Origin: Pholis gunnellus
Lineage: Eukaryota; Chordata; Actinopteri; Perciformes; Pholidae
DNA: 64,000 nt
Reading direction: 5' to 3'
Assembly: GCA_910591455.2 (NCBI GenBank)
Contig: OU342817.1
Location: 8,160,915-8,224,914 of the forward strand
The position numbers and the translations under genes were made by a program. How positions within the stretch are numbered: the first letter of the stretch is position 1; every line of letters begins with the position of its first letter. The notes under the pieces are model-generated. The model did not search any database. It was not told the DNA's origin and saw only the letters and a list, made by a program, of their open reading frames with translations. Positions 12,621 to 40,399 of this stretch are shown piece after piece.

Positions 12621-13623
12621 TTTATACTATTTCTAATTTACATATACGGCACACCATATCAATGTTGTTTTCTATTATGCGCTGTCTTAATCTTGATCTT
12701 ATTGGTAAAAGATGCTCCTAATTGCATTGTTGACTAAATATGCATTAAAGATTAAAGATTAGGAGATAGAAAGTTAATGGGTGCTGGCAGCCTCTCTAAC
12801 CCTTGGAAGTAGCACAGTTTGATGTAGCTGTTGGAACCAGAAGCAAATGACATTTGTCAGAGACATACGTTCATGAAAATATTGCTTGTGTGTTTATGCT
12901 GTGTGTGTTTGTTTGGTGTGTGTGCATTGAAATTATGCAGAAGGGTGTTAGGCTAGCAAAGTATATTTTCTGAATAACATTTTCTCTCTGGCTCTTGAAA
13001 CCCAGCAAAAATATCTCATTTAATGGAATCAAGGGAAGAGTAACTTGCGATGCATTTTACTCATGCTTTCCACTATCTTACAAAATACTGTGTCATTAAG
13101 TTAGTGCTATCATTCCTGACCTAAATGTTTTACTGAATACTGTGGCAATGCTTTGAGGGAAATGTGGCTGTCAATGGAAGTCCCCTGTGGCATAAGGAAG
13201 TGTAAGGAATATTTACATCACTTCAGAAAATGATCTGTATATCATGGCCTTTAGAAATGACAGCATCCACACTGTCAGCTGTATAGTCTTTTTGTTTATA
13301 TTGTTACAATCCCTGTTGACAACAGTGGACGAAAAAGCCAAAGAAATAAAACTGAAATTTTCTAGAAAACACATACATGTATAAATGTGTGAGAATGTTT
13401 ATTATTTTAAAATATTTTTTTTCATAAAGTTTTCAGACTGTGATTTATTTTTTGTCCATGTGGAGAACAGAATAAAGTTACAGTAGCACCACTGTAGAAG
13501 CACTTTGATTGTGGATCTTGTTTTTTTATTCCTGCACATGCATTAGTGAGCTACCAACATGACTTTGTGTCGTTAATGAGCGCTTATGTACAATAGGCCG
13601 CGTAAGCTGTGACAGAGAGAGTT

Positions 13624-13708
13624 GGCCTGATGGAGGCCTGTTGTGTTCGTCCAGGCCTGTGGAGCTTTGCCAAGCCGTTAGGCAGATGAAGCTCCACTCC
13701 ATCAGGCC
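13624..13708. repeat. Three-way-junction inverted repeat
   Basis: Closing stem GGCCTGATGGAG (13624-13635) pairs perfectly with CTCCATCAGGCC (13697-13708). Inside are two hairpins: AGGCCTG (13634-13640) with CAGGCCT (13652-13658), and GTGGAGCTT (13659-13667) with AAGCTCCAC (13689-13697). The second is extended by TGCC (13668-13671) with GGCA (13681-13684). Stem ends share a few bases. The GC-rich block continues to about 13790 and stands out from AT-rich flanks. It could be a structured RNA, a cruciform-forming DNA or part of a conserved enhancer. No known RNA family is recognised. Confidence 0.65.
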
Positions 13709-14319
13709 CATCCAGGGGTGTCAGGAGGCCCCGCCTGCTAGGCTGCAGAGGCCACAAGGGCTCAAGTTCTAATTGCCCTCCATTAGCCTGTGTGGTTTAG
13801 CTGCTCCAATTTTGTTTTTGGATGCAGGTTTGTATAGAGGTTTATTTAGCATTTGAGTACTTTGCAACACTGTGTTAGTAGGCAGACAACCTAAACTCAA
13901 TACCCACCATTTTTGTGAGCAAACATTTTTTTGATGTCATCAATGAAATGCTTCTGTCGGATGCTTCACAGCTTCTATCTATAGTCAGATTGGTTTGAAG
14001 GTTGGGGTATGAAATTGTTAGATACTGAAGCAGTGGCTTTATGAGAGGTGTTCAAAGGGATTAATACCAACATTCATAGGAATAATTTCCTCTTTTTTTC
14101 AAGTTATTTCTCTCATTGCTCAGCTTCTAATTACTAACCTTTAGTGTTGCAGGTAGAGCATTGCTAAGTGTTCATTCAATTTATATGCCTCAGCAGTTTG
14201 GCATAATACAACAGTGAAAAAGGATGTAGATGAAAAGTGTTAAAATATGCTATATTTAGTGATAACCCTTTCTCACCACACCTTTGTCAGAAAAACTTAA
14301 TGTAAAAAACCCCCCCAGA

Positions 14320-14640
14320 ATTTGCTCGAGAGGCCCTCAGAACGAGTGATTAATTATGTTATTTTGCTTGGCCAAGCGTGACCTTCGCTGGGGCCCAGGC
14401 TCTAGTTAACAGGCTGACTAGCGGGACGTGGTCCACGGTGGAAATAATAAGGGAAAAGAGCGGAATTAATTGGGTTTGATTAAGAACACTTTTCAAAAAG
14501 ACACCCATTTCCCCCGTTGACATAATTGTGGCTCACTTAAAAGGGTGGGGGGGATTTTGATGGCTGGCGCCAGTTGCTCGTCTTTGCCCCAGTGTTCACT
14601 TTGGGAAAAAGTGAACACTGTCACTCAAAAACATGTCGCT
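14320..14640. promoter_or_regulatory. Candidate conserved regulatory block with perfect hairpin
   Basis: The block has homeodomain-type TAATTA (14351-14356), GGAATTAATTGG near 14462 and GATTAAG near 14478. It ends in a perfect 13-bp inverted repeat, CAGTGTTCACTTT (14590-14602) and AAAGTGAACACTG (14608-14620), with the loop GGGAA. Composition differs from the neighbouring AT-rich DNA. Conservation is suspected, not shown. Confidence 0.35.
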
Positions 14641-16528
14641 CAAAAAAGCTCTCCCTCCCTCACACACACACATAGCATTCACTAGCACACATGTTAATTA
14701 ATGGTTAAGTTTTGCGTTCATTGCATTGCTCAACATAACCTCAACTGACTAATGAATGAAACCACATTAGTGAGTGCTGAATGTAACTTAAGGGAAACCA
14801 GACTGACAACACAAGGGTTCTCTTCAATGTAGACAATCAACTGGCTAGAGTGTCTTCCTCTTTGCAAAAATTACAGACCTCATTGCTGTTACGTGTTACT
14901 TTTAGTAAGTTTACAAATGGTGAGATTGTGAGCTGTTTTAACGCATTATTTTGTCAAATTGACTACAAATTATTAAGGTCATACTGAAATTTGTTTGCAT
15001 ATCACACCTCCGGATTGGTTTGTGTACATTAGAACACCTGTCTCATGTTCCTCCATTGGTTAGAAGCACAATCTTTAATGGGAGTGACTAAAAAGAGCCT
15101 GATTATATATGTACTGTTATACATGCTGGATTAGAATTTGGTGCAGCAAAGTTCAGATAACTACTCACTAGTACTTTCTCTCCAAAAGAAGTTACCTGCA
15201 TTCCGGTGCTGGTGTGAGAGTGCAGTGGTCGGCTTCGTCTTCTGGCGTGTTTTTCCAACTTTATCTCTACTATCATCCTGTAAACAAAATAATTGTCAGC
15301 CTCAACATCTCATTCATTCCACAAAAGGCAGAAAGATCAAATAGGAGACTATAACTTACTTCCATAACACCCAGTGGGACTGACAGGATGGGATGGCGAC
15401 AGAAACATGTTGGTCAACTTAACAACACGGTCCTCAGTAGATGTAATCTGTCCATATATTTGAAGCCACCCAGATGCATCAGGTCCTGTGCATACAGAAC
15501 AGGCATGGACATCAATTGGTGCTATGTGGGTGATGTATGTATAGATCATTTGTCTGATTACTGTAGTATCTTAACCTGTACAGTGGTCCAGGGTCCCTCC
15601 CCCACACTGAGTCATATTTTCTACACCTTGAAGTGCACTACAGCACCTACAGCCTGGCCGCTTACCACCTTTTTTAAATTGATTCTTTTTTTCTCTTGTT
15701 TGTTAGAGTAATACATGGTTGGGTTTACCCTGAGTTATTTGTAACAGTGTGAAACATACGTGTTATTAGTTTCAGTTAATAGATGAGCGTTAACTAACGT
15801 TTGTTGGATTAACCTGGTGCTAATGTTGACTTGTGATAGTTTAACTATATTAGAGCTAACGTTAAAATTAACATGACCATTAGCTAGATAAATAACGGTA
15901 TCTCGGAGTGAGTCAGTTTGCCGTTAGCTAGTAGTTAAGTCACCTTTTTTTTTAACTTTGCTAACATTATTGTAACATTTTCTGACCTTACCAAAACTCA
16001 GTTGACCACATTTTCTCTAAGTGCTGTTTCTGTTTTCCACAGACTCGCTGTTGTTAATTGTTTTTTGACCGCTGATTTTGCCGTTAAGCGTGGAGATGCC
16101 ACGCGCTCTAGCCGTTAGCGCCATCGACGAGGCGGGGACATAGCTATACCAGTAGTTTAACTCTCAACATTCCTCGCCATATTTCAGTTTGCTTGTGGCC
16201 TTTCCCTCCGTTTTTGAGTGCTTGTCAGATATTAGATTATTCTCATTGTCCATACATTTCTCTCAGTTGTAGCCCTATTCATTTAGTTGACTCTGTTACG
16301 TTAAGTCTTCTAACTCTGCCTAACGTCACAATTGTTAGAGACACATCATCAGGTGACTAACGTTAGTTGCAATGACTTCCGAGTCCTCTTCAGGTCAACT
16401 ATGGTGACTTTTTTATTTTCTACATTTTGTATTTGGCACCCTCTACAGGAATGTTGATATGATGACAAGGTCGAAATGATAGAAATAATCACTGATCCTG
16501 GATCGGGCTCTGGAGAGGACATAAGTTT
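14641..16528. other. Intergenic DNA between rx and calreticulin
   Basis: No exon with support. The stretch 15770-16400 carries scattered TAACGTT/GTTAGC words, a composition often seen near promoters of percomorph fish. Short open frames at 15138-15711 lack any recognisable domain. Confidence 0.4.
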
Positions 16529-16547
16529 CGTGGTCTACTGTGATTGG
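16529..16547 (-). promoter_or_regulatory. ER stress response element (ERSE) of calreticulin
   Basis: The + strand reads CGTGG, nine bases, ATTGG; the complement is exactly CCAAT-N9-CCACG, the ERSE bound by NF-Y plus ATF6/XBP1. It lies 142 bp before the calreticulin start codon. A second CCAAT follows at 16570-16574 without a CCACG partner. ERSE control of ER chaperone genes, including mammalian calreticulin, is established; it works in either orientation. Confidence 0.85.
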
Positions 16548-16688
16548 TCCAGACACACCAACTCGTTGTCCAATGGCATGCATACATCTGTTCGCTGGAG
16601 CGACTCTAAAATATTCTCTCCTCTTCCTTCTTCGCAAGGAATTCAGTACTTAGCAAGGACGTTGTCAGTAGTGGAAAGTTAAGCTGAG

Positions 16689-19462
16689 ATGGGGAAAATG
16701 CAAGCCTTGGGTGTAGTTGCGATAATGTTAGCAGTGTACTCCGTTCATGCCAGAGTTTACTTTCGGGAGGAGTTTCTAGACGGTGGTAAGTTTGGAATAG
16801 AAATGTATACTAGCTGTGCATGAGGTTGACGTTGATGCATTGCATGTTAGCTTGACTGTTAGCCGTCATTTTGTCACAATTATCATCTTGAGTTTCTCTT
16901 GAAAGCCTGTTTTTTTTTTTTTTTCTCACGGTTTTCTTGTTCAATCGGTGATTCAGTGTAAAACGCGTCACATCTCCGTTTTCTAACTTTAACTGGGTTG
17001 GCAGCTGGCTTACGTTAACTTTACCAAGGCCCCGAAGCAAGCAAACGTAACACCCATACTACTGACACCGAAATTGCTGTGGCCTAAGTTGCTGTATAAA
17101 CGTTAGCTATTCAAACAAATGTGGCCGGGGTTTGACCATTCCATAGAGTAGCTAACGCCAGTTAGCTAATGTGGTTTACAGGAAGTAGCTTGATGTTTGT
17201 AAAATAAGTGTTTAAACCTCTGCAAACGTGTTCTTTTTCTGTGCAGATGAATGGAGAAGTCGCTGGTTGAATTCCAAACACAAATCTGACTATGGAGAGT
17301 GGAAACTAACAGCTGGCAACTTCTATGGAGATGCTGAGAAAGACAAAGGTAAGTTAAACGTTGTGCGTTATCTACATATTCAATCTATTTGCGTTGATCA
17401 TGCTATGTTCATTATGGCTAAAAAGATGCCAAGGCACCTGTCATTAAAAATGTTTGTGCTGTAAATACATTGTCCTAAACAGCTCTTTTATGCAAAAAAT
17501 GTATGAGATCCAGTGCATGTTTAATTACCTTGTCATCTCTGTTTTGTAGAACAGTTGTCACGCTATTAGCCAAAAATAACCTATTTTGCTTTTGTCTTGT
17601 GTTTGCAAAAATGTTCTTTTGCATTTTCTCTTCAGGTCTGCAAACCAGCCAGGATGCTCGCTTCTATGCGACCTCTGCCCGTTTTGAGCCTTTTAGCAAC
17701 GAGGGCAAGCCTTTGGTCATTCAGTTTACAGTAAAGCACGAGCAAAAGATTGACTGTGGTGGTGGCTATGTGAAGGTCTTCCCTGCAGACTTGGATCAGA
17801 CTGACATGCATGGAGAATCCTCCTACTACGTCATGTTTGGTAAGTGATAATGTGCATGGTAATTAACAATTATAATGAAATGGTTACGATAACAGGATTT
17901 GGAACATAAATTCAATTACTAGTTTTTATTTATTCACCCAGGCCCTGATATCTGTGGCTACAGCACAAAGAAAGTCCACGTCATCTTCAATTACAAGGGC
18001 AAGAATCACCTCATCAAGAAAGAGATTAAGTGCAAGGTAATTCTGGCATTTTAAAATAGAGTATAAAAAACATGCACAGCCTCTGCACCAGTGGCTTGAT
18101 CCAAACGATTGTTTTTTTTTTTTCTTCTAGGATGATGAGCTGACCCACATGTACACGCTGATCCTGAATCCAGATCAGACCTACGAGGTGAAGATTGATA
18201 ACGAGAAGGTAGAATCTGGCAGTCTGGAGGATGACTGGGACTTCCTGCCTCCCAAGACCATTAAGGACCCCGAAGCCAGTAAGCCAGCGGACTGGGATGA
18301 TCGTGCCAAGATTGACGATGCTGATGACGCCAAGCCTGAGGTGCATAAGCTTACTGATATAAGTAATACAATTTGTCAAATGCACCATTGTTCTGGTTCG
18401 CACTGACTGAGGATGCTGGTATGGAGGTTAGGGTTTGTTTATAGGAAATGTTGAGTGCTTTTCCATTTATTTCTCTATTTTCAAGGATTTTCACAGCAGT
18501 CTTGCGCTTTAGATCTACGTTCATAATTCTATTAGTTACATTTTTTTCTTCTTCTTTTAGAACTGGGATACTCCTGAAAACATTCCAGATCCTGACGCTA
18601 AAAAGCCTGAAGACTGGGATGAGGATATGGATGGAGAGTGGGAGCCACCCATGATCCCTAACCCAGAGTACAAGGTAGGCTAAAGTTAGATAGTCATGGC
18701 TTATGCTTTGTGTGATCTCCTACCTGAGAAATGGCTAATATTTCCTCAGCTTTGGCTTCCTGATGATGAATACTTTTTTGTATTGCAGGGAGAATGGAAA
18801 CCCAAACAGATCGATAACGCCAACTACAAAGGACCCTGGGTGCATCCAGAGATTGATAATCCTGAATACAGTCCTGATTCAAACATCTACAAGTTTGACA
18901 ACGTTGCTGTTTTAGGTCTTGATCTTTGGCAGGTGAGAGAGAAAAAAAAAAATCATCTTTGATAGTAATGTTGTTGCCATAGTGGTGCTTAAACTACAGT
19001 TTAACATTTTTTACTGATTTATCTCAGGTGAAATCTGGTACCGTCTTTGACAACTTCCTTATCTCAGACGATGTGAAGGAAGCGGAAGACATTACAATGG
19101 AGACATGGGGTGTGACAAAGGTGTGCTGGTGCTCTTTTTAAGCCATATTTTGTCATTTACACAACACACACAGAGCAATTGCCAGTGAGATACTGAATAG
19201 ATGAGGCGACATGGTTTGATTATCTAAACTTTCCCCACAGGAACCCGAGAGGAAAATGAAACAGGAGCAAGATGACTTGAAACGAAAGGAAGATGAGGAG
19301 AAGAACAAAGAACAAGACACCGAAGTTGATAATGACGAAGATGATGGCGGAGACGACGACGACGATGATGACGACGTTGATGAGGAAGAAACAAAGGATG
19401 AAATGGAGGAGGCACTTTCAGAAATGGAAGACGAGGAAGCAAAGCTTAAAGATGAGCTTTGA
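16689..19462 (+). CDS. calr3: Calreticulin (calr3-type by synteny), 9 exons, 426 aa
   Basis: Exons 16689-16785, 17247-17348, 17636-17839, 17942-18036, 18131-18340, 18561-18674, 18789-18932, 19028-19120 and 19241-19462, all GT-AG and in phase. A signal peptide ends near VHA (residue 21; Met4 is an alternative start). The globular lectin domain has the family signatures [16 protein letters not shown] and MFGPDICG, with disulfide cysteines C107 and C139 and free C165. The proline-rich arm has three PxxIxDP..KPxxWD-type and three GxW..P.I.NP-type repeats. The C-domain is Asp/Glu-rich with a run of eight Asp and ends KDEL for ER retrieval. It is a Ca2+-binding chaperone for monoglucosylated glycoproteins, partner of ERp57. 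Position beside eps15l1 and klf2 favours orthology to CALR3 over CALR, though the tail is as acidic as CALR's. Confidence 0.95.
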
Positions 19463-20300
19463 GGAGGTGTGGCCAGAAATGTTGTCTGTCCCTCCATTTA
19501 GAAACTCTGTCCTGTATTTCCCAGGGGTATTGTGGCTGCTGTGCATCCTTTCCCTGAGAGATTTCCGATTTGGACACAAACCAATTTGGGGTGGGGGGGG
19601 CGGGGGAAGTGGATTTTAATACAATTAGTTTGTCTTTTATTTTTGGTCAAGAAATGACCTTATTGCCCCTGAACTAGACTGATTCTAAGGTATTCCACCT
19701 CTAAAGTCCATTCATCATTTTGTGATTATAGAGAATTGGGAGAAATTGACATCCAGTGTTTTCTTGATTTTCTCGATCTACACATCTACTTTAGATGCAG
19801 ATCCCCTTGCACAGGTTACAGAGTTAACCAGAAGCTGCAACGTTTGACATTTGCAGAGAATAATAATTATCCATTAAGATTCATTGTTCCCAGGTGAAAA
19901 TACATCTTGCAGCTTGGTGAAACAAGAAATGCACATAACTGAACATCTAAATTCATAATCTGTAAGATTTATGCAAACTATCAACCAAATACAGACAGAA
20001 ATCAAGATTGTAGTGTAAATTATTTTGGTTGTCTGTAGCACTGACTCTTTCTTTTCCACACTCTTAAGGCATAATTGAATGAAGTGTTTAGATATAAATT
20101 AATCTTTATCTAAGTGCACAATGAAATTGTTTTTCTACATTTGAATATCTTCGTGGTAATGTGATGGATCCTGCATTATTTCTGGAGAAACAGATGGTGA
20201 GCCCCTGGTGTGACTCGTGACATCACGAAGTGTCACACTTATTTTTATTGGACAGAATGTTATTGATACCAAAGTTTTTATTAAAAGATTATAACCTTAT
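19463..20300 (+). terminator. 3' UTR of calreticulin
   Basis: No coding signal after the KDEL stop. A candidate ATTAAA poly(A) signal is at 20280-20285; AATAAA at about 20465 is a later alternative. The end of the transcript is not certain. Confidence 0.4.
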
Positions 20301-20940
20301 TGCCTGGTCATATTTCTTACTACATATGCACATTTGTGGCATGTTGTTAACGTTACTATTATCTGACTTTACAGCTACTTAATGTTTTGCAGTGTTGGAC
20401 AGAATTGAAAAAAACAAATTAGAGACTATTTTACAGTTTTAAATTCTAAAATTGTCCACTGGGAAATAAATGAATGGATAGTGGTAAACCTTCACCTTCA
20501 TGAAGGTGTGTGTTGGAGGAGAGAAAGCCGAAATGTGATTATGGGTTCACAAGTTAAGATCCATTTCCTCTATAAAGATGGTTTCTTTGCTGTTTCTCTG
20601 GGCCGGACTTCTCCTCTAAGGGGCCCTGGAGCAAAATGTAGATGTGACCCACATATTCCTCGACCTGTATATGTGTTGCATTGCCTCAAAGCAAACAGCA
20701 GATGGCAAGTATATCATATTTTGCCAAGAGCCACAGAAACCATCCAGGACTCCTGCTGCTGAAACACTCCCAACTCCAGGTTTACCACATGAGTGAATGG
20801 GATGGGTGATAGAAGTGTACTACCTTTAAATCTACTAGGCTGTGAGTTTATGAAAGGGACAATCTATGTTTCCCCTCTGTAATCCGTCTCAGCGTCAGTA
20901 GGTGGTGCGTTCATAGCGGTTCATAGTTCAGCCATTGTCA
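20301..20940. other. Short intergenic gap between calreticulin and eps15l1
   Basis: Nothing recognisable. It contains a perfect 16-bp palindrome CACCTTCATGAAGGTG near 20495. Confidence 0.4.
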
Positions 20941-21050
20941 CTGGTGTAGTGACCGAGAACGGTTCACCGGAACCAGGGGCCCTCCGGTCTGTCGCCGCTC
21001 GTGCCCGCTCGGTTAAGGGGCGGTTGCGCACTCCCGAGACACCAGGAAAT

Positions 21051-21077
<27 letters not shown>
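20941..21077 (+). promoter_or_regulatory. CpG-rich promoter/first exon region of eps15l1
   Basis: GC- and CpG-rich stretch with a GC box GGGGCGG (21017-21023). AATATGGCGGC overlaps the start codon and is one base off the YY1 consensus AAGATGGCGGC, which often sits at the start of TATA-less housekeeping genes. No TATA box is seen. Confidence 0.55.
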
Positions 21078-35043
<13,966 letters not shown>

Positions 35044-36620
35044 CCGGCCCGGGCCCCAACCACATCTTTTTTAACCTCTTCCGTCCGCCTTACGGCCCTC
35101 CGTCCGCAGGCTCATGACAACTGCACCGACTCTGGCCCGTCATGACTCGCAGCCCCTGTTACCAATTTGTGTAAGAGACCAGTGTTTCTCCAGCCGTGGC
35201 TGGACTCATGTCAAACGACTCCACATTTAGCAACCAGTTACGGTTCATTGCGCCCAAACTACATGGCAACTGTAATCAAGGACAATACGGAGCTGCTTGA
35301 TATAAACCCTGGCTTCATCCTGCAAGAAACATAGCGATTTAACGCAACCCACACCAGCAGGCTACTCCACTACAACCCAACATCTAGCTCCATCTCTTGT
35401 TCTGGCTAATCACCCTGCCTTATCCAAAAGCCTTTCTGTTGCAAGAAACCGACCTTTTAAAAGAACATTTTACTGTTTTATTTATATACAAAAGCAATGA
35501 ATCTGTTGTGTATGAAGTACTTGTAAAATGCACTGTATGAACAGTTTTTTAAATATCCTATAGAACCTAGAAAAAGACATTTGTATTGAAAGTCAAACCA
35601 GATGGGTTAACTTCTCTGGTGGCCTACGATCGGTTTGTCCAATTTCAGATTTCTTTTTTTTTTTTTTAACGAAACTTCTTCATCTTCTGTAAATATTGTT
35701 GAATGGTGGTTTTATGTACTATCCCTAGAAAAGACCATATTTAAAAACAAGCCTGTGCTAAAGGACTGGAGCTTTGTGATGTGATCATCTATGACATGTT
35801 TTAGGTTGGGGTTTTTTTAGGTGTTTCTTGCCATTTATGCCTGCGTATGGAATATTTATGGCCTTAAAGTACAAGGCTTGAAGACATTTTTAAAATATAA
35901 TCAAACCTTTAACCGGGATCTACATGTCAAAGTAGACATAATGATGTTTTAGGAATCCCTAACAAGCATTTAAGTCCTAACATAGCTTTGGTTACATATA
36001 GTTTAGCCCCGTATCATCAGTTGGCTCTTGCATTCACAGTTCTGACGCTAGCGATAATCATTGAGGTCTTCCTTTCTTATGAACAAATCCACCTGATGTC
36101 AACAGCCTGTGCGTGTCAGATGGTTTGTCATTGGTTGCCTTGTTGTTCCGCCCAAACAACTTGCCCTCCCATACAACTAGGAGCCTCTCTATAAAATGGA
36201 AGTAGTGTAAATCTACGTTGTTTATACTGGTGCTGTTACATTTAGTTGGAGCCGTTCTACTGCGTCACACCACTGATGCTCAAGGACATCTGCTTCCAAT
36301 TTTGTGCTTTTCTCTCAACACTCAAATGAACCTTTTGGATCTTTTTTTCTGTGGATTTTTTTGTTTCCCCTCATTTTATTAATGTCTTATACTCCAGTTG
36401 ATGGACATTTGTATAAATGACTTAAAATATTGCATCCTTGTAATTATATTACACTAATCAGGTTTATTCGGCACATAATGTATGCACTGTATATTCCAGA
36501 CCTTACTGGACACGTACAGAGTGATGGCGCCTTATTTATCAACATATCAACATTGTAATGTTAAACAGTATGTATGTGATTATTAAAATAAATCACTGTA
36601 ATGACTTTTAATTGAATAAA
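35044..36620 (+). terminator. 3' UTR and poly(A) signals of eps15l1
   Basis: About 1.5 kb of non-coding, increasingly AT-rich DNA follows the stop. AATAAA hexamers lie at 36587-36592 and 36615-36620, followed by a T/GT-rich stretch. Confidence 0.65.
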
Positions 36621-37820
36621 AGTGTTTTTTAACATTCCTGGGACAAGGTAAGTGTCATCTTTTCAAATCAGGTATTGTAGCGACACCAGAAATATGTGAG
36701 TGTGCTAGTTACACGTGACAATCGGTGATAATTGGAGAGGTTCTCTACTGTACAGTAGGTGGCCTCGAGGAACAGTAGCTCAGCATTGCACAGACCTGAT
36801 GTGTTATGAAGGAAGGCAATGGTCAACTCCATTAAGTCTTAATCTGGTGCTTTGATAAAATGTACAGTACACAGTTGTACCGACATGAATACAAGTTAGT
36901 GTTCAGATCTTGTGTTGATATTAGGGGGGGAAAGTGAAATGAGAGTGATGCATTTGCATCTCCCACTGCAGATATTTTTAACCTTCTGTGGACTTCCTCT
37001 TTTCAAACATGTGATAAATTCTAGTAAAGTGTTCACCAACACATGTAAGTCACTGTCTGTGTGTACATTGTGTTCTACATGAACCGAAGAGATAAGATTA
37101 ACTCTGTGACACCACTTTTGAGGAAGGGTGTGGTTTTATCACATTTCTTTTTTTAAGTTTTAAAATTGTCACGTGAAGTATTGCGTCAATCACCGACCAC
37201 ATATTCGAAGAATAATGTTAAATATTGATCTACTTTACAAAATGCCATCTGGCTTCGATGCATCATACTCAATGCAGCCTTTGATGCGGGAGAGACAAAT
37301 GCTCACTGACACCATGCAGACATGATACGCACGGACTCGGATACTTTGAAACTGTGCACAGTGACTCTGTGTAATTGTAGTATTAAGGCCCTTTGATGTC
37401 CTGCTATAATTTCTACCCATCAGAAAGCGAGTCTAAGGGCTCCCTGATGAGGGTTTGCTGTGCCCCTCTGTCCAGACGGCTCCCGGCTCACTCTGTAATT
37501 ATGGAAATGGAGTGTTTGTATTTATAGGCTAAGCCCACAAGCGGCTGTCCTTCTGTGTCTTGCAGCTGCAAAACATCACAGTGGAAATCAAGTGCCCTTG
37601 TTTTAAAATTAAAGTGGGTATACGATGGCAACATGTATAACCTATTTAGTGTAACTGATCTGATGGTCTGCAGGCCTGCTGCACCTACTTAGGTTGTAAA
37701 CACAGTATGAAACCTGTTGACTGGGTGGATGTGGTTCATTGAACTAAATGTGTGAACAAGATGTATCTGAAATGACAGCATGAAAAGTAAAGAGCTCCCC
37801 AGTCAAATGTTCAATTTCGT
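36621..37820. other. Convergent intergenic gap between eps15l1 and klf2
   Basis: The two genes converge here. No exon is seen. A piece around 37430-37560 has more balanced composition but no motif that supports a call. Confidence 0.4.
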
Positions 37821-37824
37821 TGTT

Positions 37825-38470
37825 TTTAATATTTACAATAAATATACATTTTACAGTATAAAAAACATGTACATATTTATATAAATTTAAGTGAAAAATA
37901 ATGCACAGGACATCAAGCCCTGATAGCGAACAGAGGGGCTGGATCCAGGAGTTTCACACGAGAAGACAACAGCAACTCCAAATAGGAATGATCAATAAAA
38001 TAAAGCAGTTCAGGCCATTCAGACATTGAGGCAGTTTAAATAAAACATTGTCTCTGCACATGTCAGGCAACGATGTGCATTTCACCCCTGTCATTAAGAA
38101 CATGTACTGTTTCGTGGCCATGTCGTTCCATCACTAAGAGTTTTACAGTAGCACAGTCATAGAAAGGCACTTTTGTGTCAAACACAGCGTTCCAGAGTTC
38201 TGTCAAAGAAGAGTCGTATATATACAGGGCCAGCCCCTTCTTGGTCTGCCTGTTCTAAAGCAAACAAAGCTTTTCTAAAGCTTTTATTGAACCAAAGTAG
38301 TACCAGCTACATTATTAGAATATAAAACCACTAAAACTTTTTCATTCAATATTACATATAAAAAAGACTTTGGTCATTTGGACAACAATTTAAATAAAAA
38401 ATACATCAGTTGAATCACAATAGAAAAGAAAAGAAACACAACACCCTCCCAAGTCCTTATGTGGGCTCCT
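37825..38470 (-). terminator. 3' UTR and poly(A) signals of klf2
   Basis: On the minus strand an AATAAA hexamer lies at 38283-38288 and an ATTAAA at 37825-37830 within an AU-rich stretch (ATTTAT and TATTTATTG words). The distal signal would give a 3' UTR of about 650 nt, and AU-rich elements fit an unstable immediate-early mRNA. Which signal is used is not known. Confidence 0.5.
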
Positions 38471-40030
<1,560 letters not shown>

Positions 40031-40183
40031 CGTTTGGTGAAATAATAACTATATCTCTTGTCAAAGTCGCGTTTAGATTGAGCGGCAGCCGCACCAGATA
40101 CTGTGCGTCTATTTCACTGTCGCTCTCCACAGCTGCTCTCCAAAAGACATGAACGAGTGTAAAAGTGGAAGGAGGTCCTCCAA

Positions 40184-40193
40184 ACTTTATAAG
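40184..40193 (-). promoter_or_regulatory. TATA box of klf2
   Basis: Minus strand reads CTTATAAAGT, about 155 bp upstream of the start codon, which would put transcription start near 40155-40160 with a 5' UTR of about 125 nt. Further upstream, TTTATAAAG (about 40264-40272) and CTATAAAG (about 40336-40343) are alternative TATA-like words. Confidence 0.55.
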
Positions 40194-40399
40194 TCTCTAG
40201 CCCGAGTGCGCCTGGCCAATTGTGAGAGCTCAGGAAACAACGTAAAGTTCGGTAAAATTAGCTCTTTATAAAGCGGCTCCTGCAGGCAGTGGGGCTCAGT
40301 GCTTCATATGACAGTGGACGCAGTGCAGAGGAGCCTATAAAGTGTAGGACCTCCCCCACACACTGACGCAGGCACTCAGCAGACCAGCCCCCTGAGCTG

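Noticed and set aside
19153..19497. Ser-rich open frame on the minus strand
   Set aside because: It is the antisense shadow of the acidic last exon of calreticulin.
20490..20510. Palindrome CACCTTCATGAAGGTG
   Set aside because: A single short perfect palindrome without repeats or context; expected now and then in 64 kb.
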